Source: Mycobacterium sp. E2479 (lineage in GTDB: Bacteria > Actinomycetota > Actinomycetes > Mycobacteriales > Mycobacteriaceae). Taken from it: a stretch of 64,000 bases of DNA. The first letter of the stretch is position 1. Each line of letters opens with the position of its first letter. This document shows, piece by piece, positions 17,609-26,154 of the stretch. The notes beneath the pieces were generated by a model. The model had not been told where the DNA came from. It saw nothing but the letters and a program-made list of their open reading frames with translations, and searched no databases. The position numbers and the translations under genes are program-made. The stretch spans positions 17,871 through 81,870 of the forward strand of contig NZ_LZJR01000121.1 of NCBI RefSeq assembly GCF_001667925.1, in the 5' to 3' direction.

Positions 17609-18931
17609 GTGCTTGCCCGACAACTCGTCAATGGGCTCCGGCGTTGGTCATCGGTAGTGCTGGCTCCCGCGCTCGCGGTCATGCTCGGCGCCTGCGGTAA
17701 CACCGACTCATGGGTGGAGGCGTCGGCCGCGCAGGGCTGGCCGGCACCGTACGCCGACGCCACCAACAGCAGCTACACCACGACCAGCGGGGCCACCAAG
17801 CTCTCGCTGGAGTGGACCCGATCGGTAAAGGGAAGCCTGGCCGCCGGGCCGGCGCTGAGCGCGCGCGGTTATCTGGTCCTCAACGCCCAGACCTCGGCGG
17901 GATGCTCGCTGATGGAGTGGGAGAACAACGACAACGGGCGGCAGCGCTGGTGCGTGCGTCTGGTCCAGGGCGGCGGCTTCGGCGGCCCGCTGCTCGACGG
18001 TTTCGACAATCTCTACGTCGGCCAGCCCGGAGCGCTCCTGTCTTTCCCGATAACGCAGTGGACGCGGTGGCGCCAGCCGGTCATCGGCATGCCCACCACC
18101 CCGCGGTTCGTCGGGCAGGGCCAGCTCCTGGTGGCCACACACCTTGGGCAGGTACTGGTCTTCGACTCCCATCGCGGCCAGGTGGCCGGCAGCCCACTCG
18201 ACCTGGTCGACGGCGTCGACCCCACCGACGCCGCACGCGGGTTGGCTGATTGCACGCCGGCCCGGCAGGGCTGTCCCGTCGCCGCCGCCCCCGCCTTCTC
18301 GACCGCTAACGGGATGGTGGTGCTCGGCGTCTGGCAGCCCGGGGCTCCCGCCGCGGGTCTAGTGGGGCTCAAGTACCACCCCGGACAGACGCCGCTGCTG
18401 ACCCGCGAATGGAGCAGCGACGCCGTGGGCGCCGGTGTCATCGCCAGCCCGGTCCTGTCAGCCGACGGATCGACCGTCTATGTCAACGGCCGCGACCAAC
18501 GACTGTGGGCGCTGCGGGCGGCCGACGCGAAAGTGAAATGGTCGGCGCCGCTGGGGTTCCTGGCGCAAACGCCGCCCTCGGTCACCCCGCAGGGGTTGAT
18601 CGTGGCCGGCGGCGGCCCCGACACGAAACTGGTGGCGTTCAAGGATGCCGGCGATCACGCCGACCAAGCGTGGCGCCGCGACGACGTCCTGCCTCTGTCG
18701 ACGTCGAGCCTGGCGGGTACCGGCGTCGGCTACACGGTGGCCAGCGGGCCCCCGGCAAACGGCGCCCCAGGCATGTCGTTGCTGGTCTTCGATCCGGGCA
18801 GTGGTCGCACGTTGGACAGCTATCCGATGCCAGCGGCCACCGGATATCCGGTCGGGGTGTCAATTGGCACCGATCGCCGGGTGGTGGCGGCCACCAGCGA
18901 CGGCCAGGTTTACGGTTTCGCGCCGGCCTGA
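17609..18931 (+). CDS. Lipoprotein with PQQ-type beta-propeller, Rv3035-like
   Basis: This 440-residue protein has a lipoprotein signal peptide: ARQLVNGLRR, a hydrophobic stretch, and lipobox MLGAC, with Cys at about residue 29. The mature part has recurring Trp/Gly-rich blades (LSLEWTRSVKG, GNGRDQRLWALRAADAKVKWSAPL-like units, FDSHRGQVAGS) typical of PQQ-dehydrogenase-like propellers without an obvious catalytic site. It starts at GTG 17609. It is divergent from the transferase gene. Role unknown; an envelope scaffold is one possibility. Confidence 0.78.
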   Translation: MLARQLVNGLRRWSSVVLAPALAVMLGACGNTDSWVEASAAQGWPAPYADATNSSYTTTSGATKLSLEWTRSVKGSLAAGPALSARGYLVLNAQTSAGCSLMEWENNDNGRQRWCVRLVQGGGFGGPLLDGFDNLYVGQPGALLSFPITQWTRWRQPVIGMPTTPRFVGQGQLLVATHLGQVLVFDSHRGQVAGSPLDLVDGVDPTDAARGLADCTPARQGCPVAAAPAFSTANGMVVLGVWQPGAPAAGLVGLKYHPGQTPLLTREWSSDAVGAGVIASPVLSADGSTVYVNGRDQRLWALRAADAKVKWSAPLGFLAQTPPSVTPQGLIVAGGGPDTKLVAFKDAGDHADQAWRRDDVLPLSTSSLAGTGVGYTVASGPPANGAPGMSLLVFDPGSGRTLDSYPMPAATGYPVGVSIGTDRRVVAATSDGQVYGFAPA

Positions 18932-18946
18932 CCCGGACATACCCCT

Positions 18947-19342
18947 GTGGTGCCCATCGACGAGACCGCGGCGCCGGGCGCCGTGACAACCAACACCACA
19001 GCAAACCCGCGGACCAGCGCCGCCGACATCGTGGCGACGTCGGTCCTGCTGGTCATCCATGGCGGGCTGTACCTGGCGAGCTTTGTGCTGCTTGGTCTGC
19101 TCGTGATGACCACCGACCCCTGTGGGTACCGAAAATGCGGCGACCCCGCCTGGATCAACCGCGCCATGGACCTGGGCACCTGGGGCGGCGCAGCCCTGCT
19201 GGTCGTCGACATCGTGGTCGCCGTGTACTTCCTGGTGCGGCAGAAACGACGGGCCTTCGTCATCCCGCTGATCGGTTGCGTCGCGCAGGTCGCGCTGGCG
19301 CTCGCCGCTGTGGCGATGGAGTTGCAGGCCGGACCGGCCTGA
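18947..19342 (+). CDS. Membrane protein, hypothetical
   Basis: This 131-residue protein has a polar N-terminus of about 27 residues followed by three hydrophobic segments (SVLLVIHGGLYLASFVLLGLLV, GGAALLVVDIVVAVYFLV, FVIPLIGCVAQVALALAAVA). A short loop between helices 1 and 2 holds two cysteines (DPCGYRKCGD). The start is GTG 18947 or GTG 18950, 15 bases after the lipoprotein gene, so it is probably co-transcribed. I do not recognise the family. Confidence 0.65.
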   Translation: MVPIDETAAPGAVTTNTTANPRTSAADIVATSVLLVIHGGLYLASFVLLGLLVMTTDPCGYRKCGDPAWINRAMDLGTWGGAALLVVDIVVAVYFLVRQKRRAFVIPLIGCVAQVALALAAVAMELQAGPA

Positions 19343-19346
19343 GCCC

Positions 19347-19447
19347 GTGGCGATCGCGAGTGCGGCGCAGCCGGATGAAGCGGGTCGCCACCATCAGGAC
19401 CCGTGGCGATCGCGAGTGCGGCGCAGCCGGATGAAGCGGGTCGCCAC
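19347..19447 (+). repeat. Two tandem copies of a 45-bp dispersed repeat
   Basis: Two identical 45-bp cores lie at 19347-19391 and 19403-19447 (56-bp period). Each begins GTGGCGATCGC and ends GGGTCGCCAC, so the ends are a short inverted repeat (GTGGCGA/TCGCCAC). Related copies occur at 28079-28123 (opposite orientation) and 49456-49557. Here they fill the gap between two convergent genes. Confidence 0.85.
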
Positions 19448-19456
19448 CAGGCGAGA

Positions 19457-20140
19457 CTAGATCGCCAGCGGCGGGATGGCGTTGCGCGGCACCTGGGCCT
19501 GCAATGGCCCGCCGAGCGCGGGCAGCATCTCGCCCGGAGCGAAGTAGAAGATCAGCTGATCGTCGGTGATGGCGAAGTTCTGATAGTGCGTCGGGTCATG
19601 TCCCGTCGACGGCAAAACCGCGGCGCCCAAGGGGGTTTGGCGCTCCAGGTCGCGCTGCACGATCGGGTAGATGGCGTCCAGCGGCGTCGCGCCGGGCAGG
19701 AACAGAGTGTCGAAGGTGATGGGCTGCCTGGTCCCGAGGTTGTAGTTGAACGCCTTGTACCAGATCGACGAGTGCGCTCCCCCGACGTCCTGGAAGAACT
19801 TGAGCACGACGCTGCGGGTGTTGTGTGGCGGCTGCCCGGCGAAGTGTTGCTCCGTGGTGGCCTCCAACTGGTAGGGCTGGTCGCGCCCCCCGGAACTCTG
19901 CGCGACGGCGACGAAGCCGTCCCGGTTCTGGGTGATGTAGTCGGCCAGCGCCTGCCCGTCGGGATAGTCGACCGGAAAGCTCATGTTGAGCATGTAGTTG
20001 GGGCCGGTTGCGCGCAGACGGCACATCTGGCCGGCCTCGACGATGCCGCCCAGGCCGGCACACGACGGCGGCTCGGCCGCGGCCGGCCAGCCCACCAAGG
20101 CCGCCGCCGCGAGCAGCGCAGCGGCTATCAGATAACGCAT
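19457..20140 (-). CDS. Secreted protein, TB22.2/Rv3036c-like (DUF3298 type)
   Basis: This 227-residue protein has a clear Sec signal peptide (MRYLIAAALLAAAALVGWPAAA, cleavage near AEPP). The mature part contains SSIWYKAFNYNLGTRQPITFDTLFLPGATPL and FAITDDQLIFYFAPGEMLP, the RsiV/DUF3298-type fold seen in secreted mycobacterial proteins. By gene order it corresponds to Rv3036c (TB22.2), reported, as I recall, as a secreted antigen with esterase activity. No cysteine-based lipobox. Confidence 0.8.
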   Translation of the reverse strand: MRYLIAAALLAAAALVGWPAAAEPPSCAGLGGIVEAGQMCRLRATGPNYMLNMSFPVDYPDGQALADYITQNRDGFVAVAQSSGGRDQPYQLEATTEQHFAGQPPHNTRSVVLKFFQDVGGAHSSIWYKAFNYNLGTRQPITFDTLFLPGATPLDAIYPIVQRDLERQTPLGAAVLPSTGHDPTHYQNFAITDDQLIFYFAPGEMLPALGGPLQAQVPRNAIPPLAI

Positions 20141-20209
20141 CGTGGAAGTGTCCTCGCAGACTAGCCCGGGTCGGTGACCCTCAGCAGTGACGCCGCCAGC
20201 GTACCGGCG

Positions 20210-21466
20210 CTATCGGGAGGGTTGGCAAACGAACGCCATCGCCCGGCTGGAGCTCCGTGCGCCAATGCGGGCGATGACCACCGACAACGACCGGCTCCCG
20301 CGCAGCCGCATCCGTTTGCGCAACGCGTCGGGGTCGACCCGGACCCCGCGCACCAGGACCTCCAGCGACCCGCAGTCCAGCGCCGACAGGGCCCGGCGCA
20401 GCCGGCGTTCGTCGAAGACCAGCTGCTCGAGCACCTCGAACCCGCGATCCGCCGCCGGCAGTCGATCGCCGGACAGGTAGGCGATGTCGGCATCGAGCTG
20501 CCACAGTCCATGCCGCGCGCCGTAATGGCGCACCAGTCCGGCCCGCACCACGGCGCCGTCCGGGTCGACGATCCACCGCCCGACCGACCGCACCGGGCAG
20601 TCGTCGGGGTCGTTGTCGGTGAGCTGCTCGCCGCGATCCAGCAGGCTCGCCCGCCGACGCACATCGGGCTGCGCCAGTCCAGCCGACCAGAGGCAGGCTT
20701 CCCGGACCGAGCCGCGATATGACGTCACCTCGATCTCCCCGTCGAATCCCAACCGTCGCGTCTGATCGAAATCGATTCCGGGAGAACACTTTACGACGAA
20801 GTCGCGGTCACTGTAGGCGGCTAGCAGCGCGCCCAGGCCGGGTTGGTAGTCGTCGCTGCGCAGCCGCCGTCGACCCTCGACACGCCGGGCCGGATCGACG
20901 ACGAGCACCGCATCGCGGGTGACCGGGCGCAGCGCGTCGGCGCGGCAAATCCAGGCCGACTCCCCCACGTTGTGCCGCGCCATCGACAGCCGCACCGGAT
21001 CGATATCGCTGCCCACCGCGGCAATCCCGCAGGCCCTCAGCGCGGCGAGTTCGGTGCCGATCGAACAGGTCGCGTCGTGCACGACGCCGCTGCCGCCGCC
21101 GGCCAGCCGTCTGGCCCGGTACAGGGCCACCGGCGCCGCGGTGGCCTGCTGCAACGCCTCGTCGGTGAACAACCAATCCGACACTCCCAGCTCGCCCAGC
21201 TTGTCCGCGGCGCGGCGGCGCAACAAGACCGTCTCCACCAGGACCGCGGCCCGGTCGCCGAATTGGGTGCGCGCCGCGGCGACGTCTCCGATCCGGGTGG
21301 CGTCGGTCAGTTCGAGGTCGGCGATCGCCGCAAGCGCCGCGGTACCCGCGTGCGACCGCAGGTAGCCTACGTCGTTCGGGCTGAAGCGCAGGCCTACGCT
21401 CAGGAGGGTTTGACCCCGGTCACCATCACGTTGTAGAACCAGCCTTTCGGGACCACGCGCCGCCAC
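20210..21466 (-). CDS. SAM-dependent methyltransferase with THUMP-like C-terminus, Rv3037c-like
   Basis: This 418-residue protein has a methyltransferase core around residues 125-200: VVHDATCSIGTELAALRACG, GSDIDPVRLSMARHN and VLVVDPARR, where DPAR/DPPR is a nucleic-acid methyltransferase catalytic motif. The C-terminal segment matches THUMP-like domains. GTG 21466 is the only usable start; it overlaps the upstream methyltransferase gene by 67 bases, and no ATG, GTG or TTG lies between it and the conserved GLRFSPNDV. An RNA substrate is likely but not shown. Confidence 0.78.
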   Translation of the reverse strand: MAARGPERLVLQRDGDRGQTLLSVGLRFSPNDVGYLRSHAGTAALAAIADLELTDATRIGDVAAARTQFGDRAAVLVETVLLRRRAADKLGELGVSDWLFTDEALQQATAAPVALYRARRLAGGGSGVVHDATCSIGTELAALRACGIAAVGSDIDPVRLSMARHNVGESAWICRADALRPVTRDAVLVVDPARRVEGRRRLRSDDYQPGLGALLAAYSDRDFVVKCSPGIDFDQTRRLGFDGEIEVTSYRGSVREACLWSAGLAQPDVRRRASLLDRGEQLTDNDPDDCPVRSVGRWIVDPDGAVVRAGLVRHYGARHGLWQLDADIAYLSGDRLPAADRGFEVLEQLVFDERRLRRALSALDCGSLEVLVRGVRVDPDALRKRMRLRGSRSLSVVIARIGARSSSRAMAFVCQPSR

Positions 21467-22371
21467 ACGTTGGCGTCCACCCAGCTCAGCGCCTTCCAGC
21501 CGTTGAAGGCGAATTTGGCCCAGCCCCAGCCCAGGCGTCCAGGCGGCACCGACGCCTCGAAGGTGCGCACCGGCCAGCCGAACATCGCGGCGGTGAACTC
21601 TTCGCTGACGGTCCGCACTTCGGTGGCGCCGGCGTCGGCGGCCATCCGCTCCAGGTCACCCGGAGTGAAGGTGTGCAGGTCGACGATCGCCTCCAGCGCG
21701 GCAGCCCGAGAGGATTCGTCGAGTTCGGCCTGCGGGCGCCGCCAGGCACCCAGGCCGGGCAGCTTGGTGACGTTGGTGGCGATGCGCCAGGTCAGGGTCG
21801 ACAGCTCGCGGGCGTAGACGTCGCCCGCGCTGGTCGGCTCGCCCGCGAAGACGAAGCGGCCGCCGGGGCGCAGCACCCGGATCACCTCGCGCAGCGACAG
21901 CTCCACGTCGGGAATGTGGTGCAGCACGGCGTGGCCGACGACCAGGTCGAAGGCGTTGTCCTCGTACGGGATCCCCTCGGCGTCGGCGACCCGGCCGTCG
22001 ATGTCGAGGCCCAGCGACTGTCCGTTGCGGGTCGCGACCTTGACCATGCCCGGCGACAGGTCGGTCACCGATCCGCGCCGGGCGACCCCGGACTGAATCA
22101 AGTTGAGCAGGAAAAACCCTGTGCCACAGCCTAATTCGAGGGCCCGATCGTAGGGCAGCTCGCGCACCACCTCGTCGGGCACGATGGCGTCGAAGCGCCC
22201 CCGGGCGTAGTCGATGCAGCGCTGATCATAAGAGATCGACCACTTGTCGTCGTAAGTCTCGGCTTCCCAGTCGTGGTAGAGCACCTGGGCCAGCTTGCTG
22301 TCGTGCCGGGCGGCTTCCACCTGCTCGGCGGTGGCGTGGGGCGTCGGAACGGCGCCGGTCGAACTGGTCAT
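21400..22371 (-). CDS. Class I SAM-dependent methyltransferase, Rv3038c-like
   Basis: This 323-residue protein has motif I ALELGCGTGFFLLNL near residue 82, then VTDLSPGMVKVA and the post-motif region FDLVVGHAVLHHIPDVE, typical of small-molecule or lipid methyltransferases. ATG 22371 starts it; the echA17-like gene upstream ends 11 bases away. It is part of a same-strand run from serB2 to the THUMP-like gene. Substrate unknown. Confidence 0.83.
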   Translation of the reverse strand: MTSSTGAVPTPHATAEQVEAARHDSKLAQVLYHDWEAETYDDKWSISYDQRCIDYARGRFDAIVPDEVVRELPYDRALELGCGTGFFLLNLIQSGVARRGSVTDLSPGMVKVATRNGQSLGLDIDGRVADAEGIPYEDNAFDLVVGHAVLHHIPDVELSLREVIRVLRPGGRFVFAGEPTSAGDVYARELSTLTWRIATNVTKLPGLGAWRRPQAELDESSRAAALEAIVDLHTFTPGDLERMAADAGATEVRTVSEEFTAAMFGWPVRTFEASVPPGRLGWGWAKFAFNGWKALSWVDANVWRRVVPKGWFYNVMVTGVKPS

Positions 22372-22381
22372 GCAGGGCAGC

Positions 22382-23155
22382 CTAACGGCCGTCGGGATCC
22401 GCCCTATCGCCGCCGCCCTGACCAGCAGTGAACACCTCGACATAGCGCCGGCGTTCGGCGGCGAGCCGCTCGGGAAGTTCTACATCGAAAACGTCGTTGA
22501 TCCCGGCTTTGGCGGCCGCCAGCGCCTGCCGGGGACCCTCGAGAAAACGGCGTGCCCACCCGGCGGCGGCGTCGTACACGTCGTCGGGCGCCACCACTTC
22601 GTCGACGAGGCCCAGCGCCGAGGCTTCTTCCGCGTCGAAGAAGCGGCCGCTGAAAACCAGCTCCTTGGCCTTACTGGCGCCGGCCACCCGCGTCAGGCGC
22701 GCCATCGCGTCGCCGCCGGGCACCAGGCCGGCCAGGATTTCGGTCGCGCCGAACTTCACGTTGTCGCCGCTGACCCGCCAGTCGGCCGCCAGGGCCAGCG
22801 TGAGCCCGGCTCCCAACGCGTATCCGGTGATCGCGGCGACGGTCGGTTTGGGGATCGCCGCCACGGCGTCGACGGCTTCCTGGCGGACCCTTGCCGCAGT
22901 CTCGGCCTCGGAGCCTCGCAGCGTCCGCAGCTCGGGGATGTCGTCACCCGCGGAGAAGATCTCGTGGCCGCCGAACAGGATCACCGAGGCGACGTCGTCG
23001 CGCCGGCCCAATTCGTCGGCGGCCGCGATGACCTCCCGATAGACCTGGCGGGTCATCGCGTTCGTCGGCGGGCGCGACAGCAACAACATGGCCAGCCCGG
23101 CGTCCCGCGAGCCGTCACTGACCACCACGCTGACGAACTCTCTCAATGCCGCCAT
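22382..23155 (-). CDS. echA17: Enoyl-CoA hydratase/isomerase family protein
   Basis: This crotonase-fold protein has 257 residues. The oxyanion-hole segments are visible (HEIFSAGDDIPEL and GYALGAGLTLALAADWRV), followed by KFGATEILAGLVPGGDAMARL, where the Glu could serve catalysis. Members hydrate enoyl-CoA in beta-oxidation. ATG 23155 lies inside the 3' end of the NUDIX gene (13-base overlap). The symbol follows from gene order with Rv3039c. Confidence 0.87.
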   Translation of the reverse strand: MAALREFVSVVVSDGSRDAGLAMLLLSRPPTNAMTRQVYREVIAAADELGRRDDVASVILFGGHEIFSAGDDIPELRTLRGSEAETAARVRQEAVDAVAAIPKPTVAAITGYALGAGLTLALAADWRVSGDNVKFGATEILAGLVPGGDAMARLTRVAGASKAKELVFSGRFFDAEEASALGLVDEVVAPDDVYDAAAGWARRFLEGPRQALAAAKAGINDVFDVELPERLAAERRRYVEVFTAGQGGGDRADPDGR

Positions 23156-23961
23156 CCCAGGCCGCCCGCCTCCCGCGCCCGGTGGTAGCGGTCGGAATCG
23201 AAGAACTCGAAGACCCAGTTGTCGCCCTGGATCTCCAGGTGCGGCTGCACGGGCAGGATCTGGCGTTCGACGGACAGCACCTCGGCGACGGTCCGCCCGG
23301 CCAGCGAGTCCAGCTGCGTCCAGGTCGGGGGCAGCAAGAAGCTGCGGCCGGCGGAGAAGTCGTCGATGGCGGCCTCCGGCGTCGTCCAGCCCGCCCGGTC
23401 GGATTCGGTGTTCTCCCCGTCGGCACGCTGGCCCTGTGGCAATGCACCCACGAAGAAATAGGTGTCGTAACGCCGGGTGCGCTCGGCCTCCGGCGTCACC
23501 CAATTGGCCCACGGCCGCAACAGATCCGAGCGCAACTCCAGGTTCTCCCGGCGCAGGAAGTCCGCGAAAGACAACGTCCCGTCGGCCAGCGCCTGCCGGG
23601 CATCGCCATAGATCGAAGCGTCGTCGACGATGCCGTCCGGGTCGCCGGCCGGCCCGGCGAACAGCACTCCAGACTCCTCGAACGTCTCGCGGGCTGCGGC
23701 GCAGACCAGCGCCTCCGCCAGGTCGGGTTCGATGCCGAAGCGCTGGGCCCACCACGCTGGCGGCGGGCCGGACCAGGCGATGTCGGCGTTGCGGTCGCGG
23801 TCGTCGACACCGCCGCCGGGGAACACCATCGTCCCCGCGGCGAACTCCATCTTGGCGTGTCTGCGCATCAGGAAGACCGCGATGCCCGCCGGGTCATCGC
23901 GGACCAGCATCACCGTGGCGGCCGGCCGTGCGATCAGCGGGGCTTCGTCGGGTGGCGTCAT
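23143..23961 (-). CDS. NUDIX hydrolase with split Nudix box, Rv3040c-like
   Basis: This 272-residue protein has a Nudix box interrupted by a long insertion: FPGGGVDDRD is followed about 35 residues later by AARETFEESGVLF, which supplies the RExxEExG half. This layout resembles NUDT19-type (CoA-ester) pyrophosphatases. ATG 23961 overlaps the ABC gene stop by four bases. The neighbouring enoyl-CoA hydratase gene fits a CoA-related role, but the substrate is not proven. Confidence 0.83.
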   Translation of the reverse strand: MTPPDEAPLIARPAATVMLVRDDPAGIAVFLMRRHAKMEFAAGTMVFPGGGVDDRDRNADIAWSGPPPAWWAQRFGIEPDLAEALVCAAARETFEESGVLFAGPAGDPDGIVDDASIYGDARQALADGTLSFADFLRRENLELRSDLLRPWANWVTPEAERTRRYDTYFFVGALPQGQRADGENTESDRAGWTTPEAAIDDFSAGRSFLLPPTWTQLDSLAGRTVAEVLSVERQILPVQPHLEIQGDNWVFEFFDSDRYHRAREAGGLGWRH

Positions 23962-24800
23962 AACGGCCTCCGATGGGCTGCGCGGGTACGCACTCGCCGC
24001 GCGAAGTAGCGACCGTCGACGACGTCGAGCGCGATCGCTTGGCCGAACGCGGTGGACAGGTTCTCGGAGGTCAGCACGTCGGTCAGTAATCCCGCCGCGA
24101 CCACTTCGGCTTCCGAAAGCAACATGCAGTGACTGAACCCGGGCGGGATCTCCTCGACGTGGTGGGTGACCAGCACCAGGGCGGGAGCCTCGGGGTCGGC
24201 GGCCAGGTCGGCCAGCCGCGCGACCAACTCCTCGCGGCCGCCCAAATCCAGGCCGGCGGCGGGCTCGTCGAGGAGCAACAGTTCGGGGTCGGTCATCAGT
24301 GCGCGGGCGATCAGCACGCGCTTGCGCTCGCCTTCCGACAGCGTTCCGTAGGTGCGATCCGCGAGGTGCTCGGCGCCAAGGCTCTCCAGCATGTCGATCG
24401 CCCGCCGGTAGTCGACGTCCTCGTAGCGCTCCCGCCATCTGCCCAGCACCGCGTAGCCGGCCGAGACGACGAGATCGCGAACCACTTCGTCGGTGGGTAT
24501 TCGCTGCGCCAACGCCGAGGAGCTGAGGCCGATCCGCGACCGCAACTCGGTCACGTCGACCCGGCCCAGCCGCTCGCCGAGCACGAAAGCCGTGCCGGAC
24601 GAAGGGTGTTCGGCCGCCGCGGCGATCCGCAGCAGCGAGGTTTTGCCTGCTCCGTTGGGCCCCACGATCACCCAGCGTTCGTCGAGTTCTACCGCCCAAT
24701 CCAGCGGGCCGACCAAGACGTTTCCGCCGCGCCGCAGCGACACCTGCCTGAAGTCGAGCAGCAGATCGGGGTCGGCTGACTCGCTTCCGTTTTCGGACAC
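23958..24800 (-). CDS. ABC transporter ATP-binding protein, Rv3041c-like
   Basis: This single ABC ATPase domain (280 residues) has Walker A GPNGAGKTSL, Q-loop region SSALAQ, signature LSEGERKR, Walker B LLLLDEP and H-loop THH. No membrane permease is adjacent, and it resembles stand-alone YlmA-type ATPases, so a transport role is uncertain. GTG 24800 starts it; 100 non-coding bases separate it from serB2. Confidence 0.88.
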   Translation of the reverse strand: MSENGSESADPDLLLDFRQVSLRRGGNVLVGPLDWAVELDERWVIVGPNGAGKTSLLRIAAAAEHPSSGTAFVLGERLGRVDVTELRSRIGLSSSALAQRIPTDEVVRDLVVSAGYAVLGRWRERYEDVDYRRAIDMLESLGAEHLADRTYGTLSEGERKRVLIARALMTDPELLLLDEPAAGLDLGGREELVARLADLAADPEAPALVLVTHHVEEIPPGFSHCMLLSEAEVVAAGLLTDVLTSENLSTAFGQAIALDVVDGRYFARRVRTRAAHRRPL

Positions 24801-24900
24801 CCGACCATCGTGCCGTACCCCGACGCTCGAATGCCTGCCGGGTCGTGCGCCTCACTGCGTGGCGCCCCCGCCAGCCCGGGCAGCACCGCGGCTGCGGTCG

Positions 24901-26139
24901 CTACGGGTTGGGCGGGATCTCCACCCGGCGAACCTCGCCGTCGACCGCGTCGGCGGCCTCGATTTCGCCACGGGTCACACCTAGCAGGAGCAGCACCGTG
25001 TCCAGATAAGGATGGCTCAGTGACGCATCGGCGACCTCGCGCAGCGCGGGTTTGGCGTTGAACGCGATCCCCAGTCCGGCCGCGGCCAGCATGTCGATGT
25101 CGTTGGCGCCGTCGCCCACCGCGACGGTCTGCGCCATCGGCACCCCAACCTGGCTGGCGAATTCCCTTAGCGCCGAGGCTTTTCCGGCCCGGTCGACGAT
25201 CGGCCCGATCACCCGGCCGGTGAGTGTGCCGTCGATGATCTCCAGTTCGTTGGCCGCGACATAATCGATCATCAGCTCCTCGGCCAGCGGCTCGATGATC
25301 CGGCGGAACCCCCCGGACACCAGGCCGCAGGCAAAACCCAGGCGCCGCAAGGTCCGTATGGTGGTGCGGGCGCCGGGCATCAGTTCCAAAGCATCGGCGA
25401 TCTCGTCGACCACGCTGGCGGGCAGACCCGCCAGCGTTGCCACCCGCTGCTCGAGCGACTGCGCAAAGTCCAGCTCGCCGCGCATCGCGGCGTCGGTGAT
25501 CGCGGCGACCTTGCCCTCGGCGCCCGCCCGGGCCGCCAGCATCTCGATGACCTCGCCCTGCACCAGCGTCGAGTCGACGTCAAACACGATGAGCCGCTTG
25601 GCGCGTCGTTCCAGGCTGTAGGCCTCGACCGCCACGTCGACCTGTTCCTCGCTGGACACCCGGTTCAGGGCGGTCCGCAGCGCCCCGTCCGCGCCCGGCG
25701 GCACCGAGACCCGCAGCTCCAGACCGATCACCGGATAGTCCGAAACACCGCGGATCAGGTCGATGTTGACGCCCAGCTCTGCGACCTCACGGGCCACCGC
25801 GCCGAACGCGCTGGCGGTAATGGGCCGGCCCAGCACGTAAATGGTGTGCGTCGAGGGCTCGCGCATGATGGTCACGTCGTCGCTGCGCTCGATGCTGACA
25901 TCGAGGTCCAACTCGCGGATGGCCGATTCGACGTCATCGCGCAACTGCGCGCTATCGGCGACTTCGGCCGGGCAGCACACCAGCACGCCCAGTGTCAGAC
26001 GGCGCCGGATCACCACCTGCTCGACGTTGAGCAACTCGACTCCGTGCCGCGACAGCGCCTCCAACAGGTTCGCTGTCACGCCTGGTTGATCCACGCCGGT
26101 GACGGTGATCAACACCGACACTTTCGGTGGCGCGTTCAC
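24901..26139 (-). CDS. serB2: Phosphoserine phosphatase with N-terminal ACT domains
   Basis: This HAD-family phosphatase makes the last step of serine synthesis. Two ACT-like domains fill residues 1-170 (ITVTGVDQPGVTANLLEAL; VLGRPITASAFGAVARE). The HAD core shows motif I DVDSTLV near 186, motif II VSGGF near 275 and motif III GDGANDIDML near 350. It has 412 residues, as in mycobacterial SerB2, where the ACT domains sense serine. GTG 26139 starts it. ctaD lies 15 bases upstream on the same strand. Confidence 0.95.
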   Translation of the reverse strand: MNAPPKVSVLITVTGVDQPGVTANLLEALSRHGVELLNVEQVVIRRRLTLGVLVCCPAEVADSAQLRDDVESAIRELDLDVSIERSDDVTIMREPSTHTIYVLGRPITASAFGAVAREVAELGVNIDLIRGVSDYPVIGLELRVSVPPGADGALRTALNRVSSEEQVDVAVEAYSLERRAKRLIVFDVDSTLVQGEVIEMLAARAGAEGKVAAITDAAMRGELDFAQSLEQRVATLAGLPASVVDEIADALELMPGARTTIRTLRRLGFACGLVSGGFRRIIEPLAEELMIDYVAANELEIIDGTLTGRVIGPIVDRAGKASALREFASQVGVPMAQTVAVGDGANDIDMLAAAGLGIAFNAKPALREVADASLSHPYLDTVLLLLGVTRGEIEAADAVDGEVRRVEIPPNP

Positions 26140-26154
26140 TCCCGACAGCTGTCG

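Noticed and set aside
19347..19447. Tandem repeats considered as a CRISPR or VNTR array
   Set aside because: Only two units with short spacers and no cas genes; the same unit recurs singly and in opposite orientation elsewhere, so it is a dispersed element.
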